Assembly (NCBI RefSeq): GCF_004343075.1
Contig: NZ_SLXP01000001.1
Coordinates: forward strand, 52,466-116,465
Reading direction: 5' to 3'
Source: Rhodovulum marinum
GTDB taxonomy: Bacteria; Pseudomonadota; Alphaproteobacteria; Rhodobacterales; Rhodobacteraceae
DNA length: 64,000 nt
The notes below the pieces were generated by a model. The model was not told the DNA's origin. It was given only the letters and a program-made list of their open reading frames with translations, and made no database searches. This document shows, in pieces, positions 8,178 through 15,798 of this stretch (the stretch's first letter is position 1; each line of letters begins with the position of its first letter). The translations under genes were made by a program, and so were the position numbers.

Positions 8178-9242
8178 ATGGACATTCTGGCGATCGTGGA
8201 GCGTATCGGCGAATCGCCGACGGCGGCGCTGTTCGGGTTGATGACCGGCGTGATCTTCGGCGTGGCGGCGCAGCGGTCGGCCTTTTGCCTGCGCGCGGCC
8301 ACCATCGAGTTCGCCCGCGGGTCGCTGGGTCCGCGCATGGCGGTGTGGCTGTTGTGTTTCTCGACCGCGCTGGTCTGGGTGCAGGGCGCCGACCTGATGG
8401 GGCTGATGCGCGCCGAGGATGCGCGGATGATGGCGGTCACCGGCTCATGGTCGGGGGCGATCATCGGCGGGCTGATCTTCGGCGCGGGCATGGTTCTGGC
8501 GCGCGGCTGCCCGGGGCGACTCTTGGTGCTGGCGGCGACGGGGAACCTGCGGTCGGTGATCTCGGGGCTGATCTTCGCGGTGCTGGCGCAGATGAGCCTG
8601 CATGGCTGGCTGTCACCCCTGCGCGACAAGCTGGCAGCACTTTGGGTCACCCCGGGCGGGCGCAACGTTAACCTGATAAAGGCCGCGCATCTGCCTGATA
8701 TATCTGGTCTTTTGCTGGGATTTTTCTTTGCCGCGCTGGCGCTGTGGCTGGCCAGGCGGAACCGGATCTCGTTCCGCAAGCTGTTCTTCGGGGCGGGCGT
8801 GGGCTTTGCCGTGGCGGTGGGCTGGGTGCTGACCTTCGGGCTGTCGCAGGTCAGTTTCGAACCCACCCAGATCGAAAGCCTGACCTTTACCGGGCCGTCG
8901 GCCAACACCTTGATGTTCTTCCTGGAACGGCCCGCGATCCTGGAATTCGACATCGGTCTGGTGCCCGGCGTGTTCCTGGGATCGTTCCTGGCCGCCTGGA
9001 TCTGCGGGGACCTGAAATTCCAGGGCTTCGAGTCCGAGGTGAACATGCGCAAGGCGATGATCGGGGCCGCGCTGATGGGGTTCGGGGGCATGCTGGCGGG
9101 GGGCTGTTCGATCGGGGCGGGCGTCACCGGCGGGTCGATCTTTGCCGGCACGATGTGGCTGGCGCTGTTGTCGATGTGGATCGGGGGGATGGCCACCGAT
9201 TACCTGATCGACCAGCCCAAGGGCGCCGCGAAACCGGTCTGA
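8178..9242 (+). CDS. YeeE/YedE family (TsuA-like) sulfur-compound transporter
   Basis: Inner-membrane protein of 354 residues with about nine hydrophobic segments. It carries the family's internally repeated cysteine motifs: RSAFCLRAA near 35, ARGCPGRLL near 115 and GGCSIGAGVTGG near 310. These cysteines are proposed to relay thiosulfate or related sulfur anions through the membrane in TsuA-type proteins. GGGAGA precedes the ATG. An FNR-like box sits about 60 bp upstream, suggesting oxygen-dependent expression. No tusA-like partner or rhodanese is adjacent. Confidence 0.88.
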   Translation: MDILAIVERIGESPTAALFGLMTGVIFGVAAQRSAFCLRAATIEFARGSLGPRMAVWLLCFSTALVWVQGADLMGLMRAEDARMMAVTGSWSGAIIGGLIFGAGMVLARGCPGRLLVLAATGNLRSVISGLIFAVLAQMSLHGWLSPLRDKLAALWVTPGGRNVNLIKAAHLPDISGLLLGFFFAALALWLARRNRISFRKLFFGAGVGFAVAVGWVLTFGLSQVSFEPTQIESLTFTGPSANTLMFFLERPAILEFDIGLVPGVFLGSFLAAWICGDLKFQGFESEVNMRKAMIGAALMGFGGMLAGGCSIGAGVTGGSIFAGTMWLALLSMWIGGMATDYLIDQPKGAAKPV

Positions 9243-9258
9243 GGGGCCGGACTCGGCG

Positions 9259-9298
9259 ATATGAATCGCATATGATTCCCATATGAATTCCATATGAG
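9259..9298. repeat. 11-bp tandem repeat, 3.6 copies
   Basis: Three consecutive 11-nt units (ATATGAATCGC, ATATGATTCCC, ATATGAATTCC) followed by ATATGAG. CATATG occurs three times. The tract is AT-rich in otherwise very GC-rich DNA and lies between the convergent ends of the sulfur-transporter gene and priA. The 11-bp period keeps units roughly on one face of the helix. Confidence 0.85.
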
Positions 9299-9333
9299 CT
9301 TTGTCGGACTCCGCGCGCGGCCCGAACGCGGCG

Positions 9334-11565
9334 TCAAAAGAAACTTTGCGGGTCGATATCGACCGCGAGCCGGACCTGCGCGGGCAGCTTGACCGGCGCG
9401 AGCCAGGCGCGGATCGCCGATTGCAGCGGCGCGGCCTTGTCGGCCTTGATCAGCATCCGCACCCGGTGGCGGCCGCGGATGCGCGCGATGGGCGCGGGCG
9501 CGGGGCCGTAAAGCTGCGCCCCGATCCGGCGCAGGGGCGCGTCGTTGCGGGCCAGGTGGGTGCCAAGGTCGAAGGCGGGTTTCGCCTCGGGGGCGGAGAT
9601 GATGATGCCCGCCATCCGGCCATAGGGCGGCACGCCGGCGGCGCGGCGTTCGGCGGCCTCGGCCCGCCAGAAACCTTCCTCGTCGCCGGTCAGGATCGCG
9701 CGGATCACCGGGTGGTCGGGCTGAAAGGTCTGGAGCAGCGCCAGCCCGCGTTCCGCCCCCCGCCCCGCGCGCCCCGCCACCTGGCGCATCAATTGAAAGG
9801 TGCGTTCGGCGGCGCGCAGGTCGGAGCCCTGAAGGCCGAGATCGGCGTCGATCACGCCCACCAGCGTCAGCAGCGGGAAATTGTGCCCCTTGGCGACCAG
9901 CTGCGTGCCGATGATGATGTCGGCCTGCCCGGACGCGATGGCCTCGATCTGGGCCTTGAGCGCGCGGGCCGAGCCGAACAGGTCCGACGACAGCACCGCG
10001 ACGCGCGCCTCGGGAAACAGCGCCTGCGTTTCCTCGGCCAGCCGCTCGACGCCGGGGCCGACGGGGGCCAGTTTTCCCTCGACCTTGCAGGAGGGACAGG
10101 CGGCGGGGATCGGTTTCGTCTCGCCGCATTGGTGGCAGACGAGGCGTTGCAGGAAACGGTGTTCGACCATGCGCGCATCGCACTGGTCGCAGGCGATCAT
10201 GTGGCCGCAGGCGCGGCAGACGGTGACGGGCGCATAGCCCCGGCGGTTGAGGAACAGAAGCGACTGCCGCCCGGCCGCCAGCCGGTCCTGCACCGCCTGT
10301 TCCAGGCTGGGCGAGATCCAGCGGCCGGGGGCCGTATCCTCGGCCCGCATGTCCAGCGCTTCCATGTCGGGCAGTTCCGCCTTGCCGAAACGCGAGGTCA
10401 GATCGAGGCGCGCGTATTTTCCGGCCTCGGCATTGGCCCAGCTTTCCAGCGACGGCGTGGCCGAGGCCAAGACCACCTGCGCGGAACAGAGCGAGGCGCG
10501 CAGAACGGCCATGTCGCGGGCGTTGTACAGGACGCCCTCTTCCTGCTTGTAGGAACTGTCGTGTTCCTCATCCACCACGATCAGGCCGAGGTCGCGGAAC
10601 GGCAGGAACAGCGCGGAGCGCGCGCCCACGACCAGTTGCGCGCCGCCCTGCCCGACCATGCGCCACAGGCGGCGGCGTTCGACCATGGTGACGCCGGAAT
10701 GCCATTCGGCGGGGCGCGCGCCGAAGCGGGCCTCGACCCGGGCCAGGAATTCGGCGGTCAGCGCGATTTCCGGCAGGAGGACAAGCGCCTGGCGGCCATG
10801 GCGCAGGCATTCGGCGACGGCCTCAAGGTAAACCTCGGTCTTGCCGGACCCGGTCACGCCCTTGAGCAGGGTGGTGCCATAGCCCCCCGCCGCCACGCCC
10901 GCGCAAAGCCGCGCGGCGGCCTGTTGCTGGTCGTCCGCGAGCGCCACGCCGGGGCGGGCCGGGTCGAGGCGGGGATAGGGGCGGTCGCGGGGGGTGTCTT
11001 CCTCCAGCACGGCGGCCGAGGGGATAAGGCCCTTGATGACCCCGGTAGAGACGCCCGCCTCGGCCGACAACTCGCCCAGGCTGAAGGCCAGCCCGCCATA
11101 GGCGTCGAGCGTGTCCAGCACGCGGGTGCGGGCGGGCGTCATGCGGTCGGGCGTGCCGGGGCCGCGGCGATAGATTTTCTGCATCGAGGGCGGGTCGCCC
11201 AGGCCCGGCGCGCGGGTGGCCAGCCGCAGCATCGCCGAAAGCGGCGTCAGCGTGTAATCGGCGGCGCGTTCGAGAAAGCCGCGCATCTCGTCGCGCATGG
11301 GGGCGGCGTCCAGCACGCGGTTGACGGGGCGCAGGCGGGCGAAATCCAGATCGCTTTCGCCCGGCCCCCAGACCACGCCCAGCACCCGGCGCGGGCCCAG
11401 CGGCACCTCGACGAAATCGCCGGTGCGGCAGCCGGTTTCGGGGGCGCGGTAATCCAGCACCCGGCCCAGCGGTTCGGCCGTCAGCACGCCAAGACGCGCG
11501 CCCGGGGCAAAGCCCTCAGCCACGGGCGGGCCATCCAAAGACGGGCTTTCGGAGCGCGGGCGCAT
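9334..11565 (-). CDS. priA: Primosomal protein N' (replication restart helicase)
   Basis: Superfamily 2 helicase that recognises stalled forks and reloads the replicative helicase. The 743 residues have the PriA order: an N-terminal 3'-DNA-binding domain, a winged helix, Walker [13 protein letters not shown] (about 228-239), DEEH in [11 protein letters not shown], then a zinc-binding insertion with paired cysteines (CRACG, CDQCD, CHQCG, CPSC, about 435-480) inside helicase domain 2. All eight expected cysteines are visible. It is divergent from the transaldolase gene and convergent with the sulfur transporter. Confidence 0.96.
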   Translation of the reverse strand: MRPRSESPSLDGPPVAEGFAPGARLGVLTAEPLGRVLDYRAPETGCRTGDFVEVPLGPRRVLGVVWGPGESDLDFARLRPVNRVLDAAPMRDEMRGFLERAADYTLTPLSAMLRLATRAPGLGDPPSMQKIYRRGPGTPDRMTPARTRVLDTLDAYGGLAFSLGELSAEAGVSTGVIKGLIPSAAVLEEDTPRDRPYPRLDPARPGVALADDQQQAAARLCAGVAAGGYGTTLLKGVTGSGKTEVYLEAVAECLRHGRQALVLLPEIALTAEFLARVEARFGARPAEWHSGVTMVERRRLWRMVGQGGAQLVVGARSALFLPFRDLGLIVVDEEHDSSYKQEEGVLYNARDMAVLRASLCSAQVVLASATPSLESWANAEAGKYARLDLTSRFGKAELPDMEALDMRAEDTAPGRWISPSLEQAVQDRLAAGRQSLLFLNRRGYAPVTVCRACGHMIACDQCDARMVEHRFLQRLVCHQCGETKPIPAACPSCKVEGKLAPVGPGVERLAEETQALFPEARVAVLSSDLFGSARALKAQIEAIASGQADIIIGTQLVAKGHNFPLLTLVGVIDADLGLQGSDLRAAERTFQLMRQVAGRAGRGAERGLALLQTFQPDHPVIRAILTGDEEGFWRAEAAERRAAGVPPYGRMAGIIISAPEAKPAFDLGTHLARNDAPLRRIGAQLYGPAPAPIARIRGRHRVRMLIKADKAAPLQSAIRAWLAPVKLPAQVRLAVDIDPQSFF

Positions 11566-11612
11566 CCGGTATCAGAAACGCGACATATCCCACCAGCACA
11601 AGAGGCAACGCC

Positions 11613-12266
11613 ATGAAATTCTTCGTCGATACCGCCGATGTGGCGGCCATCCGCGAGTTGAACGACCTGGGCATGGTGGACGGCGTGACCACCAACCCGT
11701 CGCTGATCCTGAAATCGGGGCGCGACATCCGCGAGGTGACGCAGGAAATCTGCGAGATGATCGAGGGGCCGGTTTCGGCCGAGGTGGTCGCGACCGAGGC
11801 GCCCGCGATGATCGAGGAGGGCCGCAAGCTGGCGCAGATCGCGCCGAATATCGCGGTCAAGGTGCCGCTGACCTGGGACGGGCTGAAGGCGTGCAAGGCG
11901 CTGACGGGCGAAGGGCACATGGTCAATGTCACGCTGTGTTTCTCGGCCGCGCAGGCGTTGTTGGCCGCCAAGGCGGGGGCCACGTTCATCTCGCCCTTTA
12001 TCGGGCGGCTGGACGACATCAATCTCGACGGCATGGAGCTGATCGCCGATATCCGGACGATCTATGACAATTACGGCTTCGGGACCGAGATACTGGCCGC
12101 CTCGATCCGGTCGGTCAACCACGTCACGACGGCCGCGAAGATCGGCGCCGACATCGCCACCGCGCCGCCCGAGGTGCTGAAGAAGATGGCCGCCCACCCG
12201 CTGACCGACAAGGGCCTGGCGACGTTCCTGCAGGATTGGGAAAAAACGGGGCAGAAAATCGTCTGA
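11613..12266 (+). CDS. tal: Transaldolase / fructose-6-phosphate aldolase family
   Basis: Short (217-residue) TIM-barrel transaldolase of the TalC/FSA subfamily, acting in the pentose phosphate pathway. The N-terminus [13 protein letters not shown] and the GVTTNPSL motif are diagnostic, and the Schiff-base lysine lies in [10 protein letters not shown] near residue 86. The length matches TalC/FSA and not the ~316-residue TalA/B proteins. Transaldolase versus FSA activity depends on a few active-site residues and is not settled here. It is the first gene of a likely unit with DUF484 and xerC. Confidence 0.92.
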   Translation: MKFFVDTADVAAIRELNDLGMVDGVTTNPSLILKSGRDIREVTQEICEMIEGPVSAEVVATEAPAMIEEGRKLAQIAPNIAVKVPLTWDGLKACKALTGEGHMVNVTLCFSAAQALLAAKAGATFISPFIGRLDDINLDGMELIADIRTIYDNYGFGTEILAASIRSVNHVTTAAKIGADIATAPPEVLKKMAAHPLTDKGLATFLQDWEKTGQKIV

Positions 12267-12313
12267 ACATCGTGTAGACTGCGGGGAAACGACAAAAAGC
12301 CAAAGAGGCCGAC

Positions 12314-13027
12314 ATGAGCAGTTCCCCCGCCCCCGCTTTCGCGGACGATCTTCGTGCGAAGATCATTGCCGACCCCGACGTGATCCTGGACGACCCGGAC
12401 GTGATGCGCGCGCTGGTCGCGGCCAACGAACGCATGATGGGCGGCAATATCGTCGATCTGCGCGGCATCGCGATGGAACGGCTGGAGGCGCGGCTGGACC
12501 GGCTGGAGGAAACCCACCGGTCGGTGATCGCGGCGGCCTATGAGAACCTGGCGGGCACCAACCAGGTGCACCGCGCGGTTCTGGCGCTGCTGGAACCCGA
12601 CGATTTCGGCGGGTTCCTGGCCGCGCTGTCGGGCGAGGTGGCGGCGATCCTGCGCATCGATTGCCTGCGCCTGTTGCTGGAAAGCCACGATGACGCCGAG
12701 GAAGCGGTCCTGTCGGCGCTGGGCGAGGTGGTGCAGGTCGTCCCCGCCGGGTTCACCGAGGCCTATGCCGGCGGCGCCCATGGCCGCAGCCTGCGCGACG
12801 TGACGCTGCGCCAGCAGGTGCCGGGCAGCACGGCGCTGTATGGCGAAAAGGCCGCCGATATCCGGTCCGAGGCGCTGCTGCGGCTGGATTTCGGGCCCGG
12901 GCGGCTGCCGGGGATGATCGCGATGGGGTCCGAGGACCCGCACCTGTTCGCGCCGAACCAGGGCACCGACCTGCTGGCCTTCCTGGGCGGCGTCGTGGAC
13001 CGCACGATGCGCCGTTTCCTGGGGTGA
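12314..13027 (+). CDS. DUF484 family protein
   Basis: A 237-residue DUF484 protein: an N-terminal helical region with the DPDVMRALVAANERM-like segment, a short coiled-coil, then a GAF-like C-terminal domain. Its function is unproven. In many proteobacteria DUF484 genes sit directly before xerC, and here the TGA overlaps the GTG of xerC (GTGA), so translation is coupled. That context hints at a role near chromosome segregation, but this is inference. Confidence 0.93.
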   Translation: MSSSPAPAFADDLRAKIIADPDVILDDPDVMRALVAANERMMGGNIVDLRGIAMERLEARLDRLEETHRSVIAAAYENLAGTNQVHRAVLALLEPDDFGGFLAALSGEVAAILRIDCLRLLLESHDDAEEAVLSALGEVVQVVPAGFTEAYAGGAHGRSLRDVTLRQQVPGSTALYGEKAADIRSEALLRLDFGPGRLPGMIAMGSEDPHLFAPNQGTDLLAFLGGVVDRTMRRFLG

Positions 13028-13947
13028 GCCTGGCGCTGTCGCCGGCCGCGCGTGACGCACTGGCCGACTGGCTGGCCGAGGAACGCGCGCTGAACGCCAC
13101 GGCCGAGGCCACGCTGCGCGCCTATGGCGCCGATGTGACCGGGTTCCTGGCCTTCCTGGCCGAATATGACGGGGCGCCGGCGGGGCCCGCGCGGCTGGCC
13201 GCGATGGAGCTGCGCGACATGCGCGCCTGGATGGCGCATGAGCGCGGGCGGGGGCTGGGTGCGCGGTCGCTGGCGCGCGCCCTGTCGGCGGTCAAGGGGT
13301 TCTTTCGCTGGTACGGGCGGCGGGCGGGGATCGAACCGACCGCCGTGCTGTCCGTGCGCGCGCCGAAATTCCGCCGCAAGCTGCCCCGCCCGCTGACCGA
13401 GGACGCCGCGCGCGAGGTGCTGGACACCGTGGGCGAGACGGCGCGCGACCCCTGGATCGCGGCGCGCGACACGGCGGTGGTGACGTTGCTGTATGGCTGT
13501 GGCTTGCGGATTTCCGAGGCGCTGGGGCTGAAGGCGTGCGATGCGCCGCTGCCCGGCAGCCTGCGGATCACCGGCAAGGGCGGCAAGGAACGCATCGTGC
13601 CGGTGCTGCCGGCGGCGCGCGATGCGGTCGACGCCTACCTGGCGGTCTGCCCGTTCGAGTTGCCGCCCGAGGGGCCGCTGTTTCGCGGCGCGCGGGGCGG
13701 CGCGCTGAACCCGCGGCTGGTGGCCCGCGCGATGGAGCAGACCCGGGCGCGGCTGGGCCTGCCGGCCAGCGCCACGCCGCATGCCCTGCGCCACAGTTTC
13801 GCGACGCACCTGCTGGGCGCGGGGGGCGATCTGCGGGCGATCCAGGAACTGCTGGGGCATGCCTCGCTGTCGACCACGCAGGCCTATACGGCGGTGGACA
13901 CCGCCCGCCTGATGGAGGTCTACGAGGCCGCCCACCCCAAGGCGTGA
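13024..13947 (+). CDS. xerC: Tyrosine recombinase XerC
   Basis: Site-specific tyrosine recombinase of 307 residues that resolves chromosome dimers at dif with XerD. An N-terminal SAM-like core-binding domain (about 10-105) is followed by the catalytic domain. The catalytic residues are visible: Arg in YGCGLRISEALG, Lys in GKGGKERIVP, HALRHSFATHLL (HxxR), His in LLGHASLSTTQ and the nucleophilic Tyr just after it in AYTAVD. The GTG start overlaps the DUF484 stop. Context and length favour housekeeping XerC over a phage integrase. Confidence 0.94.
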   Translation: MSLALSPAARDALADWLAEERALNATAEATLRAYGADVTGFLAFLAEYDGAPAGPARLAAMELRDMRAWMAHERGRGLGARSLARALSAVKGFFRWYGRRAGIEPTAVLSVRAPKFRRKLPRPLTEDAAREVLDTVGETARDPWIAARDTAVVTLLYGCGLRISEALGLKACDAPLPGSLRITGKGGKERIVPVLPAARDAVDAYLAVCPFELPPEGPLFRGARGGALNPRLVARAMEQTRARLGLPASATPHALRHSFATHLLGAGGDLRAIQELLGHASLSTTQAYTAVDTARLMEVYEAAHPKA

Positions 13948-13996
13948 GCGCGGGTTTGCGATTGCGCGGGCGCATCGAATCCGTGAAGAAAGTTGA

Positions 13997-14689
13997 ATGA
14001 CCCCTGCGCTGCGCGCCCTTCTGGTTCACCTTCTGACGGCCACGGGGGCCGTGTTCGCGATGCTGGCGCTGCTGGCCGCGGCGCAGGAGGCGTGGGACGT
14101 GATGTTCCTGTGGCTGGTGGTGGCCTTTGCCGTGGACGGGCTGGACGGCCCGCTGGCGCGCCGGTTCGACGTGCGCAGCAACGCCCCCCGGATCGACGGG
14201 GTGCTGATGGATTTGATCGTCGATTACCTGACCTACGTGTTCATCCCCAGTTTCGCGTTGTTCCAGTCGGGGTTGTTGCCGGGCTGGACCGGGTGGATCG
14301 CGATCATAATCATCACCTTTGCCAGCGTGATCTATTTCGCCGACACCCGGATGAAGACCGATGACGGGTCATTCCGGGGGTTCCCGGCCTGCTGGAACAT
14401 GGTGGTGCTGGTGCTGTTCGCGCTGACGCCCGGGACCGTGGTGATCCTGGCGGTGGTGGCGGTGTTGGCGGTGGCGATGTTCCTGCCGCTGAAATTCATC
14501 CATCCGGTGCGCACGGCGCGCGGGCGGGCGCTGTCGCTGCCGGTGGCGCTGGTCTGGACGGGGGTGGCGGGCTGGGCGGCCTGGCATGATTTCGCGACCC
14601 GGCCATGGGAGGTTTGGATCCTGGCGGGCACCAGCGTCTACCTGCTGGGCGCGGGGATCGTGCAGCAGATCGTGCCGGCGCGGCGCTAG
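13997..14689 (+). CDS. pcs: Phosphatidylcholine synthase
   Basis: Integral-membrane CDP-alcohol phosphotransferase that joins choline and CDP-diacylglycerol to make phosphatidylcholine in one step, an alphaproteobacterial route. The 230 residues have about seven hydrophobic segments. The active-site signature DGLDGPLARRFDV is followed by the downstream aspartates in DLIVDYLTYV. ADTRMKTDDGSFRGFPACWN and LPLKFIHPVR are typical of Pcs and separate it from PgsA/PssA. It starts 49 bp after xerC and needs external choline. Confidence 0.93.
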   Translation: MTPALRALLVHLLTATGAVFAMLALLAAAQEAWDVMFLWLVVAFAVDGLDGPLARRFDVRSNAPRIDGVLMDLIVDYLTYVFIPSFALFQSGLLPGWTGWIAIIIITFASVIYFADTRMKTDDGSFRGFPACWNMVVLVLFALTPGTVVILAVVAVLAVAMFLPLKFIHPVRTARGRALSLPVALVWTGVAGWAAWHDFATRPWEVWILAGTSVYLLGAGIVQQIVPARR

Positions 14690-14697
14690 GGCCGTAA

Positions 14698-14727
14698 GGG
14701 GTTTCGCCCCGGCTGGCGCCGGGGCGA
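14698..14727. repeat. Dispersed hairpin repeat (TCGCC...GGCGA type)
   Basis: GGGTTTCGCC context followed by a perfect 9-bp stem (TCGCCCCGG / CCGGGGCGA, 14704-14727) with a 6-nt loop. Related copies lie at 27362-27390 (inverted), 31056-31088 and 63872-63903. A further GC hairpin, GAGGGGGC-GCT-GCCCCCTC, follows downstream. Confidence 0.7.
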
Positions 14728-14777
14728 CCGGCGGAGGGGGCGCTGCCCCCTCGGGGCTGACGCCCCTCACCCCCGGG

Positions 14778-14797
14778 ATATTTCCGGCCAGAAGAAG
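14778..14797 (-). repeat. Dispersed 3'-end repeat, family A
   Basis: Read on the minus strand it is CTTCTTCTGGCCGGAAATAT, starting 9 nt after the stop of the DUF3253 gene. The same 20-mer occurs exactly at 33069-33088, with one change at 22617-22636, and degenerately at 27281-27300. Confidence 0.8.
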
Positions 14798-14806
14798 CCA
14801 CGCGGG

Positions 14807-15073
14807 TCAGGGGGTTGGGGCCGTTCGCGGCAGGCCCAGCCGGATCGGGCCGGGCGCGGTTGCGGGATCGACGGGCACGCCCTTTTGCGTGGCCTGAAGC
14901 CGCCCCTGCGCCTGCAGCCGGGCCGCGGCGGCGCGGATGGCGGGCATCAGCGGGCGCCAGTCGGCGGACAGGGCGCGGGCGGCCTCGGAGGGGCAGAAGG
15001 TCTTGCCCGGGCCGCGCCGGTGGGCGAGGTCCAGAAGGAGGGGATCGAGGGCGGTATCGGGCGGCGGGTGCAT
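14807..15073 (-). CDS. DUF3253 family protein
   Basis: An 88-residue protein of the DUF3253 family, which resembles a small winged-helix fold. Family features are the N-terminal region ending RRGPGKTFCPSEAARAL, then the WRPLMPAIRAAAARLQAQGRL stretch split between two helices, and a C-terminal beta wing with QKGVPVDP. The function is unknown and DNA binding is unproven. It stands alone between pcs and the EF-hand gene, on the opposite strand to both. Confidence 0.85.
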   Translation of the reverse strand: MHPPPDTALDPLLLDLAHRRGPGKTFCPSEAARALSADWRPLMPAIRAAAARLQAQGRLQATQKGVPVDPATAPGPIRLGLPRTAPTP

Positions 15074-15208
15074 CGGAACGGTCTTGGCGTTTCAAGGGGG
15101 TACGGAAGAAATCGCCGCGCTTTCGCCATATTTTGCGCGCGATTGCGGAGTTTACCGGGGATAACCCGGAGCGGGTGCGTGCACCAGAAGTGTTGAATAG
15201 GTGACAAG

Positions 15209-15748
15209 ATGAACGTGACGATGTCGAGTTCGCCAGGTTTTGGCGGGACATCCGCCGCCCGGACGGCCCCGCCCCCGCCGCCCCCGCCACAGGACAGCAA
15301 GACCAGCCAGGCGGGCGCCGGGTCGATCAGCGAGGTCGTGTCGAGCCTGGACAGCGACGGCGATGGCGGCCTGTCCTATGGCGAGGTGTCGGACAGCTTT
15401 CTGGAAAACCTGATCAATTCCGAAAACTGGTCCGAGGTGGATGGCGATGGCGACGGGTTGCTGTCGGCGGACGAGCTGGAGACCCATCGCGCGGCCACGA
15501 CGCCGGGCGGTGAGGGCGACATGCCCCCGCCCCCGCCCCCGCAGGGCGGCGGCGGCATGGGCGGACCGGGCGGCGGCGGCATGGGCGGACCGGGCGGTGG
15601 CAGCGGTGGGATGAGCGAAAGCGAGTCGATCGTGCTGAGCCTGATCGAGGACGCGGCCGCGATGAACGGCACCGCCAGTGACAGTAGCAGCGCCTATGCC
15701 GAAGAGCTGTATGCCACGATGCAGGAAATGCTGATCGCGGCGGGCTAG
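15209..15748 (+). CDS. EF-hand calcium-binding protein, proline/glycine-rich
   Basis: A 179-residue protein with two recognisable EF-hand loops, DSDGDGGLSYGE (about 50-61) and DGDGDGLLSADE (about 78-89), both with acidic residues at Ca-coordinating positions 1, 3, 5 and 12. Around them lie a poly-proline tract near 21-28, a second PPPPPP, and a GGMGGPGGGG repeat near 113-132. No N-terminal signal peptide is seen, so location is unclear. A second start four codons later (MSSS) is possible. A strong terminator follows. The role may be calcium sensing or buffering; no partner is adjacent. Confidence 0.88.
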   Translation: MNVTMSSSPGFGGTSAARTAPPPPPPPQDSKTSQAGAGSISEVVSSLDSDGDGGLSYGEVSDSFLENLINSENWSEVDGDGDGLLSADELETHRAATTPGGEGDMPPPPPPQGGGGMGGPGGGGMGGPGGGSGGMSESESIVLSLIEDAAAMNGTASDSSSAYAEELYATMQEMLIAAG

Positions 15749-15765
15749 CGCGCCTGACGACGCGG

Positions 15766-15794
15766 CAAGGGGCCCGGGGATGCCGGGCCCCTTG
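15766..15794 (+). terminator. Hairpin terminator between convergent EF-hand gene and ileS
   Basis: Perfect 12-bp stem CAAGGGGCCCGG / CCGGGCCCCTTG with a 5-nt loop, 18 nt after the EF-hand stop and 5 nt before the ileS stop. The stem ends in AA/TT on both strands, so it could work in both directions. Confidence 0.8.
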
Positions 15795-15798
15795 TTCC

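Noticed and set aside
13024..13947. Tyrosine recombinase as sign of a mobile element
   Set aside because: Coupled to DUF484, typical XerC length and no attachment sites or phage genes nearby; it is a housekeeping recombinase.
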